A stretch of 17,739 bases of DNA from Thermoplasmatales archaeon UBA509 (GTDB lineage Archaea; Thermoplasmatota; Thermoplasmata; Thermoplasmatales; Thermoplasmataceae), in NCBI GenBank assembly GCA_002498845.1, contig DAJC01000041.1, positions 1-17,739 of the forward strand, written 5' to 3'. A program made the translations under genes and the position numbers. Numbering within the stretch: the stretch's first letter is position 1; each line of letters starts with the position of its first letter. The notes beneath the pieces were generated by a model, which made no database searches, was not told where the DNA came from, and worked only from the letters and a program-made list of their open reading frames with translations. This document shows positions 7,325 through 13,774 of this stretch, in pieces.

Positions 7325-7368
7325 CCCTGAGGCAAAAAGCCTACGAATTGTCAGGGAGTCCCTTTTTT
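7325..7368 (+). other. Bulged hairpin followed by a T-run, in a divergent spacer
   Basis: CCCTG (7325-7329) pairs with CAGGG (7352-7356), enclosing AGGC-AAAAA-GCCT (7330-7342). TCCC and six Ts (7363-7368) follow. This looks like a plus-strand terminator, but no plus-strand gene ends here. It lies between the divergent deoxyhypusine synthase and MFS genes, so it could block antisense transcription, be part of a short unannotated RNA, or mean nothing. Confidence 0.25.
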
Positions 7369-7434
7369 GGAAACCCCGACTAACACTGGTTTGACCCATA
7401 TGATGACTGTCCGCCACTGCTTCTGAACTAAACA

Positions 7435-7442
7435 TTTATATC
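7435..7442 (+). promoter_or_regulatory. TATA box of the MFS-amidohydrolase operon
   Basis: TTTATATC is the same box seen before egsA and the first HHE gene. Its centre is 26 nt before the GTG at 7464, which favours that codon over the GTG at 7455. Confidence 0.6.
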
Positions 7443-7463
7443 ATTGAACTCCGTGTGGGTCGT

Positions 7464-8687
7464 GTGAACACGGAACAGACTGTCATAAAAGAGGCCAATA
7501 CAGTCGGAGGACTGCTCAAGGTGGTCATTCCAATTGCCCTTGGAATGTTTCTGGTTGGGTTTGATGCGAACCTTTTCTTCTTTGGTGGTACATTCATCCT
7601 GAAGACCATAAAGGTTAACCAGTTCCTCCTTGGGATAGCCGGTTCAGGTTTTGCTGCGGGAATAGCCATATTCAGCGTTATAGGTGGATACATATTCGAT
7701 AAAATCACCACCAGAAACGGCATAATAATCTCACTGACCATCATCTCACTCTTCTCAGCCCTGACTGGATTTGTCTCAAACCAGTATGAGCTTGTTATTT
7801 ACCGATTCCTGGTTGGATTCGGCACGGGAATGATCCAGCCTGAAATTATAGCGTTCCTTGGGGATATAAGACCGGAGAGGAGGCAGACCATCATAGCCTC
7901 TGAGGGAATAGCTTTTGGTCTCGGGCTATTCGTTGCCCCTTACATATATGCTGCATATTCAACAGCTACCACATTCGACATTCCATTTATTATAGCTGGA
8001 ATCAGCGGAGCTGCGCTCATAGGCGTGGTCATTGCACTTGTTCCATCAAAATACAAGCTATATCAGAGACCGAAGAAGGGGATCCTGGAGGTCCTCAATC
8101 CGTCGCTCATCGTTATATCTCTTTCATTCTTCTTTTTCGGAGTGGCCTTCTTTGCCTTCCAGAGCTACTTCACAGCATATCTTACGGCATATGGGTTCAG
8201 CGAGGGAAATGCGTCGTTTGTCTTCTCCTTTTTCGGACTTGCTCTTCTAATTGCTACCCTGCCAGCAGGCGTACTGGGTGATGCCTTCAACAGGAAGATG
8301 GTTATTCTGGCGGCCAGCGTTGTAATGGCATTGGCTTCCATAGTACTGTTCATTCACTCGCCAGTTTTCGCGGTTGCCGCACTGGGAACAATACTTTTCG
8401 GTGCAGGATATGGCATGTATGGCAATGTCAACGCGTTTGCCCAGGATTCTGTTGAAGATGCATGGAGAGGATCCGCAGTGGGATTTATGTTCCTGATTTT
8501 CAACCTGGGCACCATCATAGGATCGCCACTGATGGGAATTGCTGTGAACGCTGTAGGGTATCATCTGGCAGGGATTTACGTTATACTGGTCCCTCTTTTT
8601 GTAAGCCTCGTTCTTGTGGGCATCACGCCAAACGTGAAACACGCTGTCGCCAGCCAGGAGGCCGAGGTGCTTGGAGAGGGTGAATAA
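7464..8687 (+). CDS. Major facilitator superfamily transporter
   Basis: This is an integral membrane secondary transporter with about 12 hydrophobic helices in two halves. Loop motif A of the first half appears as GGYIFDKITTRNG and the C-half counterpart as GVLGDAFNRKM. A conserved YRFLVGFGTGMIQPE segment follows helix 4, and the central cytoplasmic loop contains PSKYKLYQRPKKG. The length of about 407 aa is typical. In-frame GTGs at 7455 and 7464 are both possible; the TATA spacing favours 7464. It is followed after 29 nt by an M20D amidohydrolase, probably in the same transcript. That pairing suggests import of a peptide-like or N-acyl amino acid conjugate, but the substrate cannot be read from the sequence and export is not excluded. 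Confidence 0.88.
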   Translation: MNTEQTVIKEANTVGGLLKVVIPIALGMFLVGFDANLFFFGGTFILKTIKVNQFLLGIAGSGFAAGIAIFSVIGGYIFDKITTRNGIIISLTIISLFSALTGFVSNQYELVIYRFLVGFGTGMIQPEIIAFLGDIRPERRQTIIASEGIAFGLGLFVAPYIYAAYSTATTFDIPFIIAGISGAALIGVVIALVPSKYKLYQRPKKGILEVLNPSLIVISLSFFFFGVAFFAFQSYFTAYLTAYGFSEGNASFVFSFFGLALLIATLPAGVLGDAFNRKMVILAASVVMALASIVLFIHSPVFAVAALGTILFGAGYGMYGNVNAFAQDSVEDAWRGSAVGFMFLIFNLGTIIGSPLMGIAVNAVGYHLAGIYVILVPLFVSLVLVGITPNVKHAVASQEAEVLGEGE

Positions 8688-8716
8688 TCCTGGCTAAGGT
8701 CATTGAAGAGAGTGAG

Positions 8717-9865
8717 TTGAATGATTACGTGATCTCACTCCGCAGAGAATTTCATCAAATTGCTGAACTCAGCTTCAAGGAATTCCAGACTTCAAAAATG
8801 ATAGCAAAAAAGCTGGATGAGATTGGACTGAGACCCATACCCATTGCAGGGACTGGAATATACTGTGATATTAGCGGCAAAACTCAGGGCAGGACCGTGG
8901 CCTTAAGGGCTGACATAGACGCACTCCCCCTTGATGAAATGTCAGGAGACCAGTTTTCCTCGAAAAATAAGGGAGTGATGCACGCGTGCGGGCATGACGC
9001 TCACATAGCTATGTTGCTGGGTGTTGCCAGGAAACTTGCAGCAGATCCCTCATTTCCCGGACGTGTGAGGCTCATGTTTCAGCCTGCAGAAGAGTCACCA
9101 CCTGGTGGGGCAATAGAGATGATAAGGGAGGGAATCATGAAAGGTGTTGACTTTGTACTGGGCCAGCATGTTATCTCAACCCTCCCGGCCGGAACCATAG
9201 GCATTAACTTCGACTACGGCGCTGCCATCTCAGACGAGTTTTTCATCACCATAACCGGACCGGGTGGACATGGCTCGAGACCCCATGAGACATCGGATGT
9301 GATATATGTTACCTCACTGTTCATAGTTTCAGCACAGGCGCTCATTTCCAGGATGACTGATCAGACACAGCCTGCAGTACTCACATTTGGCACCATAAAA
9401 GCCGGTGACAGATTCAACATAATAGCATCAAAGTCAGAAATCAGCGGTACTGTGAGAACATACAGCAAAGAGATACGTGATAAGATAAGGGACGGGCTCC
9501 GTGACATGCTGGAATCACTCTGCAATTTACATGGAGCACAGTTTAGCTTCAATTATGAGGAGGGATATCCTGCATTACTGAATGATCGGAGAGTTGCGGA
9601 GGTTGTGAACCAGGTTGCGGTCAAACTCGTCGGGAAGGATCATGTTGTATACCCGCCACCAACAATGGGAGGAGAGGATTTTTCCAGATTCCTTGAAGTT
9701 GCTCCTGGCGCTTTTTTCAGACTTGGTGTTGGGAACCCGGAAAAGGGAATCACCGCATCACAACACAGTCCCAGATACAGGATGGATGAAACAGCCCTGA
9801 TGCTTGGTGTTAATGTCATGACGGAAAGTGCCCTGAGACTTCTCCTTAAGGGTATTCCTGATTAA
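8717..9865 (+). CDS. M20D-family amidohydrolase (N-acyl amino acid/hippurate hydrolase-like)
   Basis: This is a dinuclear metal hydrolase that cleaves the amide bond of N-acylated amino acids or related conjugates. Metal-site residues are visible: Cys91 and His93 (HACGHDAH), Glu125/Glu126 (QPAEES), His151 (GQHV) and His349 (SQHSPRYRMDE). RADIDALPL (64-72) and the dimerisation-domain GPGGHGSRPH are also present. At 382 aa it has normal length and no signal peptide, so it acts in the cytoplasm. The start is uncertain: TTG at 8717 is the first usual start codon in frame, and the Shine-Dalgarno-like GAGTGAG directly before it is poorly spaced. The open frame runs back to the MFS stop. Co-transcription with the transporter suggests cleavage of an imported conjugate. 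Substrate within M20D is not predictable. Confidence 0.9.
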   Translation: MNDYVISLRREFHQIAELSFKEFQTSKMIAKKLDEIGLRPIPIAGTGIYCDISGKTQGRTVALRADIDALPLDEMSGDQFSSKNKGVMHACGHDAHIAMLLGVARKLAADPSFPGRVRLMFQPAEESPPGGAIEMIREGIMKGVDFVLGQHVISTLPAGTIGINFDYGAAISDEFFITITGPGGHGSRPHETSDVIYVTSLFIVSAQALISRMTDQTQPAVLTFGTIKAGDRFNIIASKSEISGTVRTYSKEIRDKIRDGLRDMLESLCNLHGAQFSFNYEEGYPALLNDRRVAEVVNQVAVKLVGKDHVVYPPPTMGGEDFSRFLEVAPGAFFRLGVGNPEKGITASQHSPRYRMDETALMLGVNVMTESALRLLLKGIPD

Positions 9866-9952
9866 CTTCAACTTCCATCGGGCTCCTTAAAGTATCCACC
9901 AGCTGTCATCCGGGAATTGTATGCATATGAGTGACGAAACCACAGGGGGATT

Positions 9953-9990
9953 TCTGTATTGAATGAAATTAATTAATACAGATTTCCTCT
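9953..9990 (+). terminator. Possible terminator of the MFS-amidohydrolase operon
   Basis: An 8-bp stem (9953-9960 with 9975-9982) and a 14-nt loop precede a TTTCCTCTTTTATT tract. It begins 87 nt after the amidohydrolase stop. The stem is AT-rich and weak; the T-rich tract is the better archaeal termination signal. Confidence 0.3.
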
Positions 9991-10146
9991 TTTATTATAT
10001 TCTGTCAATATCCATGTTCCCTGTACTCTGTTTAAAAGCACTGTTAATGTTTCCTGCCATAATCTTCTGTCACAGCGGAATGAGCGATGTTTTTTGGAAT
10101 GCAGGGGTTAATTGCATATGCTAAACTCAGCGACAATCTGTGGAAA

Positions 10147-10181
10147 TTTTACTGTTAACACATACAGTGAAAATGTATATC
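10147..10181 (+). promoter_or_regulatory. TATA box with adjacent inverted repeat before the isochorismatase-family gene
   Basis: TGTATATC (10174-10181) is centred 26 nt before the ATG at 10204. Immediately upstream, TTTTACTGT (10147-10155) and ACAGTGAAAA (10164-10173) form an inverted repeat with one extra G and an 8-nt centre. It abuts the TATA box, where a dimeric regulator would block or recruit the transcription factors. Confidence 0.45.
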
Positions 10182-10203
10182 TCTGCCGGCAATTCCCATG
10201 CGC

Positions 10204-10773
10204 ATGGAATATTCTATACAGGGAAATTCGGCTCTCATTATGATTGATGTGCAGCTGGTCTGGAACGATCCCTCATGGGGCAGGAGAAACAATCCGGACG
10301 CAGAGAAGGTGATGTCTGATGCCCTTGAACTCTGGAGGGAGAACAACCTGCCAGTTATTCACGTCAGGCATGATTCAAGAAACCCAGATTCCCTTCTTAA
10401 GGCGGGAAAACCTGGATATGAGTTCAAGCCAGAGGCTATGCCGGTTGATGGGGAACCAGTCATAGTTAAGCATGTGAACAGCGGATTCATAGGCACGGAT
10501 CTGGAACAGCGCATAAGGGCGCAGGGAATTCACGATCTTTTCTTTGCCGGCATAACCACTGACCATTGCGTGAGCACCACTGTGAGGATGGCAGCCAACC
10601 TTGGATTCAATGTGTTTGTGATTGAGGATGCCTGCGTTACATTTGACCGGAAGGACCTGAAGGGCAGGACCATCAGGGCAGAGGATGTCCACAGTGTAAG
10701 CCTTGCATCGCTGAATGGGGAGTTCGCCACCGTACTGAGCTTCAATGATCTCTCGGCAGTGGCAAGAAGCTGA
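10204..10773 (+). CDS. Isochorismatase-family cysteine hydrolase
   Basis: This is an alpha/beta hydrolase of the isochorismatase/nicotinamidase superfamily. Numbering from the alternative ATG at 10198, the catalytic triad is Asp17 (LIMIDVQ), Lys91 (VKHVNSGF) and Cys124 (GITTDHCVSTTVR). The non-proline cis-peptide region GIT-T precedes the nucleophile as expected. At about 190 aa it has normal length. The ATG at 10204 fits the TATA spacing better than the one at 10198. Substrates in this family include nicotinamide, N-carbamoyl compounds and isochorismate. The nicotinamidase metal-site pattern (D-x-H next to a downstream H) is not evident, so I leave the function open. Its 3' end lies 19 nt from the convergent HHE gene. 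Confidence 0.9.
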   Translation: MEYSIQGNSALIMIDVQLVWNDPSWGRRNNPDAEKVMSDALELWRENNLPVIHVRHDSRNPDSLLKAGKPGYEFKPEAMPVDGEPVIVKHVNSGFIGTDLEQRIRAQGIHDLFFAGITTDHCVSTTVRMAANLGFNVFVIEDACVTFDRKDLKGRTIRAEDVHSVSLASLNGEFATVLSFNDLSAVARS

Positions 10774-10792
10774 TTCATCAAACTGTGCCGGT

Positions 10793-11320
10793 TCATTTCG
10801 TCCTGCCATGGGCAGAAATGTAAGACTGGTGGTATTCCTCATTCTTCCTTTCGAGGTCGGACTGTATCTTCTCCCTCTGCTGCTCAGGTATATACAGATC
10901 TGCCATGCCGAAAAGCCCGTTTTCCTCCTTGAAAATATGCTGAAGGAGGGTCTTTGCAATCAGGCCTGATTTGTTCAGTACCTCCTCAGATGTAGCTGCC
11001 GTATCTTCTGCCTCGAATGATATTGATCTGTAAAGTGTGTTGTAAAGCGACTTTATTGAGACATGCTCACCCCTTATTATGCGGATGGGCTCCTCGAACT
11101 CCAGGTACTGCCTCAGGAGAGGGCTCAGGACGGGGATGAGTATCTCCTCTTCCAGCCTGAAATGAACAGAGATTGTATAATCAACATGCCCAACAAAATC
11201 CTCCAGTTTGACTTCATTCGCAATGAAGCCTTCAGAAATACCAACAGTGATCTTATGCTGATTCCTCAGCATCTGTGTTGCGTCTGATCCCTTGAATTTG
11301 AGATTGTCCATCAGAGACAT
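10793..11320 (-). CDS. Hemerythrin-like HHE cation-binding protein (first of two)
   Basis: This predicted four-helix bundle carries a diiron-type site. Candidate ligands are His22, His53 with Glu57 (HFRLE), His86 (RGEHVSI) and His128 with Glu132 (HIFKE), the H/H-x3-E/H/H-x3-E order of hemerythrin-like domains. At 175 aa it is a single soluble domain with a basic tail. Relatives bind O2, NO or iron, or help repair iron-sulfur clusters; which applies here is unknown. The ATG at 11320 lies just after the predicted start point of a TTTATATC box (11345-11352, complement). It diverges from a winged-helix gene across a 117-nt gap with direct repeats, so regulation by that neighbour is plausible. A second HHE gene lies 413 nt away on the same strand. 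Confidence 0.87.
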   Translation of the reverse strand: MSLMDNLKFKGSDATQMLRNQHKITVGISEGFIANEVKLEDFVGHVDYTISVHFRLEEEILIPVLSPLLRQYLEFEEPIRIIRGEHVSIKSLYNTLYRSISFEAEDTAATSEEVLNKSGLIAKTLLQHIFKEENGLFGMADLYIPEQQREKIQSDLERKNEEYHQSYISAHGRTK

Positions 11321-11344
11321 TTCACGAGAAACATGCCGCCATAA

Positions 11345-11352
11345 GATATAAA
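11345..11352. promoter_or_regulatory. TATA box between the first HHE gene and the winged-helix gene
   Basis: On the minus strand TTTATATC is centred about 28 nt before the HHE ATG at 11320. On the plus strand GATATAAA could also start the winged-helix transcript near 11374, leaving a leader of about 63 nt. Confidence 0.55.
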
Positions 11353-11364
11353 TTACTGTGAAAG

Positions 11365-11391
11365 CAGATCATGAGCTTGCCTTACAGATCA
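11365..11391. repeat. 20-bp-spaced direct repeat in the HHE/winged-helix promoter
   Basis: CAGATCA occurs at 11365-11371 and again at 11385-11391, both followed closely by ATGAG (11370-11374 and 11396-11400). The 20-bp spacing is about two helical turns, placing both copies on the same DNA face just upstream of the HHE TATA box. This is compatible with an activator or repressor site, but two short copies may be chance. Confidence 0.3.
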
Positions 11392-11437
11392 GGTGATGAG
11401 TAGAAATACGGGCAGTGATTGATATTATGGTGAGAAT

Positions 11438-11722
11438 ATGGGCAAAGACTATATTGAATGGCTGGACTGGAAACCTGGCATCCTCAGGGCCATATTTGAG
11501 CTTGGAACGTACGGAAAGGTAAACTGGAATGATCTTAAGACTGATGTAGGAACCACAAAGGATTCCATCACAGAATACCTGGTGAGCATGAACATTGCAG
11601 AGTTCAGGCATGATGGGACACTCACGCTTTCTGAGTTCGGGAATGAGCTTTTCAGGAAGCTTCAGGACATAAACTACTTATTCGAATCATATGTTGACAT
11701 AAATGACGGAGATGGGGACTGA
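11438..11722 (+). CDS. Small winged-helix DNA-binding-like protein
   Basis: This 94-aa protein looks like a stand-alone winged helix. A helix with KPGILRAIFELGTYGKVNW leads into DLKTDVGTTKDSITEYLVSM (recognition-helix region). A hairpin wing follows (EFRHDGTLTLSEFG), then an amphipathic C-terminal helix. No metal- or ligand-binding domain and no Cys are present, so any sensing would be by an unknown route or a partner. The ATG at 11438 has a GGTGAG Shine-Dalgarno-like site at 11429-11434, suggesting a leadered mRNA, unlike most promoter-proximal genes here. It sits between two HHE genes, diverging from one and ending 10 nt from the end of the other, so it is a candidate local regulator. The exact family is not recognised. 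Confidence 0.7.
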   Translation: MGKDYIEWLDWKPGILRAIFELGTYGKVNWNDLKTDVGTTKDSITEYLVSMNIAEFRHDGTLTLSEFGNELFRKLQDINYLFESYVDINDGDGD

Positions 11723-11732
11723 ACAGGGAATT

Positions 11733-12233
11733 TCACTCGAACATGTACACAAATGATTCCGGCGAAAGGCCTATTATTTCCATGTAATTTTCCCTGCCGA
11801 AAGAATCTATTATTGCCTCCGCTTCCTTTATGGATGATTTTACTTCCCTGAGGTCAAGCTCCTTCCACCATGGAAAAACAAGCCGATCCTCGCTCAGGTT
11901 GTGATCCCTGAGAAGCCGGAGGTACAGTGGGAACCTTTCATTGACCAGATCAGTGTCCCCCTTATCCTGCCATTTAGCGATATTTCCAGCAAGGGTGTCG
12001 ATGAGCTTATGATCCGCCTTGATCTGCTCAATGGTTGAAACCATGTCCTTCCGGCCTTCCGGAAGCTTTTCCTCGATTGCCGGAAACACTATCTTTTCCT
12101 CTATTTCTATGTGAACTGCCTTCAGGTATTTGTGGAAATCAGCAAGGCTCAGTTCCGAACTTGGTGTGATGAACCTGCTTATGTGCCTGATTGCCTCATG
12201 CTCAATCATGAGTACTTCTGCAACATCTGCCAT
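11733..12233 (-). CDS. Hemerythrin-like HHE cation-binding protein (second of two)
   Basis: This second predicted diiron four-helix bundle has 166 aa. Candidate ligands are His12, His17, His41 with Glu45 (HIEIE), His75 (KADHKLID) and His111 with Glu115 (HNLSE), each H-x3-E followed by a VFP motif. The repeated IVFP/LVFPWW pattern is typical of HHE proteins. It is not a recent duplicate of the first HHE gene, because alignable identity is low outside the ligands. The ATG at 12233 is about 33 nt from a TATA-like box at 12263-12270, and a perfect palindrome (12247-12261) lies between them, as expected for a repressor site. O2, NO, iron or cluster-repair roles are possible; the sequence does not decide. 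Confidence 0.88.
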   Translation of the reverse strand: MADVAEVLMIEHEAIRHISRFITPSSELSLADFHKYLKAVHIEIEEKIVFPAIEEKLPEGRKDMVSTIEQIKADHKLIDTLAGNIAKWQDKGDTDLVNERFPLYLRLLRDHNLSEDRLVFPWWKELDLREVKSSIKEAEAIIDSFGRENYMEIIGLSPESFVYMFE

Positions 12234-12246
12234 GTCTATCCAGTGT

Positions 12247-12261
12247 AATAAGGTCCTTATT
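12247..12261. promoter_or_regulatory. Perfect 15-bp palindrome in the second HHE promoter (candidate operator)
   Basis: AATAAGGTCCTTATT has 7-bp arms around a single central T. It lies between the minus-strand TATA-like box (12263-12270) and the predicted transcription start near 12240. A dimeric repressor bound there would block initiation. The shape suits winged-helix metalloregulators, but the protein is unknown. Confidence 0.5.
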
Positions 12262-12308
12262 GAATATTAACAATGTCCATAATAGAAGAGGGATAGATGG
12301 AAATATAG

Positions 12309-12315
12309 AAAAAAA
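12309..12315 (-). terminator. Poly-T terminator of the rps12-rps7 operon
   Basis: On the minus strand a run of seven Ts starts three nt after the rps7 stop codon, followed by CTATATTTCC. This fits archaeal U-tract termination. Confidence 0.55.
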
Positions 12316-12317
12316 GA

Positions 12318-12887
12318 TTATCTGGCAGATGCTGCTATTCTCTCAATTTCCTCTTTCTTGTTCACTGCGAAGGAGGACGCGTCATTTCTGGCAGCGTTCA
12401 TGATCTCATCCGCAAGGCAGTTGGCTATGGCCTTCTTGCTCTTGAATGATGCATTTGTGGCCCCGATTGCGATGTTCCTGAGGGCAACGTCAACCCTTCT
12501 GGATGGTGAAACGTCCACTGCCTTTGGTACTGCTATTCCACCGTATTTGAGCCTTGTGACCTCTTCCCTTGGAGCTGCATTCTCTATTGCATTGATCAGG
12601 AGCTGTACCGGGTTCTGCTTTGTCTTCTCAGCGATCAACTCGAAGGCTTCCTTCAGGACTCTGTATGCGCTGTACTTCTTCCCGGTCCATTTCTCGGATC
12701 TCATTAGCTTGTTCAGGAGCCTCTCCACAGTGTTCACATTTCTCTTTCCTGCTGAATAGCTGGAGAATCTGCCACCGCTGTGGAGGTTCACGTTACTGGT
12801 GAGGTTTATGTATTTGGATAGGCCCTCATCATGAACCTGCACCTCATTTATTGCATATTCGCCCAGAATTTTAAGGTCTACCATCAT
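12318..12887 (-). CDS. rps7: Small ribosomal subunit protein S7 (uS7)
   Basis: This is a structural protein of the 30S subunit that binds the 3' major domain of 16S rRNA and lines the exit-site side of the head. The core blocks [53 protein letters not shown] and [14 protein letters not shown] are characteristic. At 189 aa it has archaeal length. Two successive ATGs (12887 and 12884) are possible. The GGTGAG at 12888-12893 abuts the first, so the second, overlapping the rps12 TGA by one base, may be the real start. It is directly coupled to rps12. No elongation factor 2 gene follows as in many archaea; the operon ends at a poly-T. Confidence 0.96.
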   Translation of the reverse strand: MMVDLKILGEYAINEVQVHDEGLSKYINLTSNVNLHSGGRFSSYSAGKRNVNTVERLLNKLMRSEKWTGKKYSAYRVLKEAFELIAEKTKQNPVQLLINAIENAAPREEVTRLKYGGIAVPKAVDVSPSRRVDVALRNIAIGATNASFKSKKAIANCLADEIMNAARNDASSFAVNKKEEIERIAASAR

Positions 12888-13312
12888 CTCACCGTCTTCT
12901 CCTTTCTTCCCTTCACAAGCTCATGTAGAGATATTCCGTTGACCTTTGAAACTTTGTACCTTACTCCGGGGATATCTCCCTTACTTCTTCCCTGCCTTCC
13001 CCTTATGCCTTCCACTGTGACCTCGTCGTGCTCATCAATATAGTTGATTGCCCCGTCACCTGGCGCGAAAGCCGTAATCTGCCTTCCGTTCTTTATGAGC
13101 TGAAGCTTCACGCATTTCCTGATTGCAGAGTTCGGCTGCTTAGCCTCAATCCCAATCTTTTCTATGACTATGCCTTTAGCTGAAGGGGCGCCCTCCAGCG
13201 GGTCGCTCTTCTTCTTGAGATGAAGCACTCTCCGCTTGAATTTGCTATCTGACCACTTGAATTTCTTTCTTACTGATTTTAACTTTCCACCAGCGTTTTC
13301 TCCGTTTGCCAA
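12884..13312 (-). CDS. rps12: Small ribosomal subunit protein S12 (uS12)
   Basis: This protein is part of the 30S decoding centre and affects translational accuracy. The conserved loop [19 protein letters not shown] and the segment around [17 protein letters not shown] are diagnostic, and 142 aa is normal for archaea. The start is a TTG at 13312 preceded by a clear GGGTGATG Shine-Dalgarno site. An ATG four nt upstream is out of frame. The TATA box at 13370-13377 (complement) predicts a leader of about 35 nt, so this operon, unlike many neighbours, is leadered. rps7 overlaps its 3' end. The usual upstream partners (RNA polymerase subunits, L30e, NusA) are absent; the upstream neighbour is an unrelated divergent zinc-ribbon gene. 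Confidence 0.96.
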   Translation of the reverse strand: MANGENAGGKLKSVRKKFKWSDSKFKRRVLHLKKKSDPLEGAPSAKGIVIEKIGIEAKQPNSAIRKCVKLQLIKNGRQITAFAPGDGAINYIDEHDEVTVEGIRGRQGRSKGDIPGVRYKVSKVNGISLHELVKGRKEKTVR

Positions 13313-13369
13313 TACATCACCCTGTGATTTTGTTTAACTTAATCGAGCAGGCATGGGATATGCTAAATT

Positions 13370-13377
13370 ATATTTAA
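13370..13377 (-). promoter_or_regulatory. TATA box of the rps12-rps7 operon
   Basis: On the minus strand TTAAATAT predicts initiation near 13347, giving a leader of about 35 nt that carries the GGGTGATG site used for the rps12 TTG start. Confidence 0.5.
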
Positions 13378-13486
13378 CGGCTTTCATTGTTTTCATAGCG
13401 TTCACTGGCATATTAAAATACCATTCCGGTACGGTGCCCAAAACAAGTGATGGGATAATTTGAATGTATTTTGCTATGGGTAAAAA

Positions 13487-13494
13487 CAAATAAA
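13487..13494 (+). promoter_or_regulatory. Possible TATA box of the zinc-ribbon gene
   Basis: CAAATAAA is centred about 25 nt before the ATG at 13515, consistent with a leaderless transcript. It is a modest match. Confidence 0.4.
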
Positions 13495-13514
13495 CTGAAT
13501 TCCTACAGGGATTT

Positions 13515-13769
13515 ATGCAGAAATATATCCATATTTGGAAAGTGCACTGCAGCAAGTGCGGAAAGGATTTCCAGCATATTTTCAGGGCAAGGGACATGCT
13601 AAAACCCCACGTCTTCAACGATCTTCTCATGAAATGCCCTTACTGCGGAAACACTTCCTTTGACACAGTATCTTCAGCAGGAAAACTAACAGAGCAGGAG
13701 TGGAAGGAGGAACATCCTGAACTGGAGATAGATCAGCTTCCGGATTACTCGTATTCCGACACTGCATGA
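13515..13769 (+). CDS. Small zinc-ribbon protein, 84 aa
   Basis: Two CxxC knuckles, Cys12/Cys15 (HCSKCGK) and Cys41/Cys44 (KCPYCGN), are separated by 25 residues, a typical zinc-ribbon. The C-terminal third is acidic (EEHPELEIDQLPDYSYSD). The protein is soluble, with no other domain. Such small ribbons often bind nucleic acid or a protein partner, but the family is not recognised and no function can be assigned. The start fits the TATA spacing. The gene diverges from rps12 over about 200 nt and ends 5 nt before the convergent end of the GTPase gene. Confidence 0.8.
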   Translation: MQKYIHIWKVHCSKCGKDFQHIFRARDMLKPHVFNDLLMKCPYCGNTSFDTVSSAGKLTEQEWKEEHPELEIDQLPDYSYSDTA

Positions 13770-13774
13770 TGATC

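Larger units (their letters stand above)
9866..10197. other. 332-nt AT-rich non-coding spacer
   Basis: I see no convincing gene here. The contents I can support are a weak hairpin (TCTGTATT 9953-9960 with AATACAGA 9975-9982) followed by a pyrimidine/T-rich tract that may end the MFS-amidohydrolase transcript, an ACTGTTAA repeat at 10040-10047 and 10151-10158, and an inverted repeat next to the isochorismatase-family promoter (10147-10173). The middle (about 9990-10140) has long T-rich runs and many stops in all frames. Confidence 0.5.

Noticed and set aside
7400..7425. C/D box small RNA (ATGATGA followed by CTGA)
   Set aside because: No second C'/D' pair is visible and a full-length RNA would run across the MFS TATA box.
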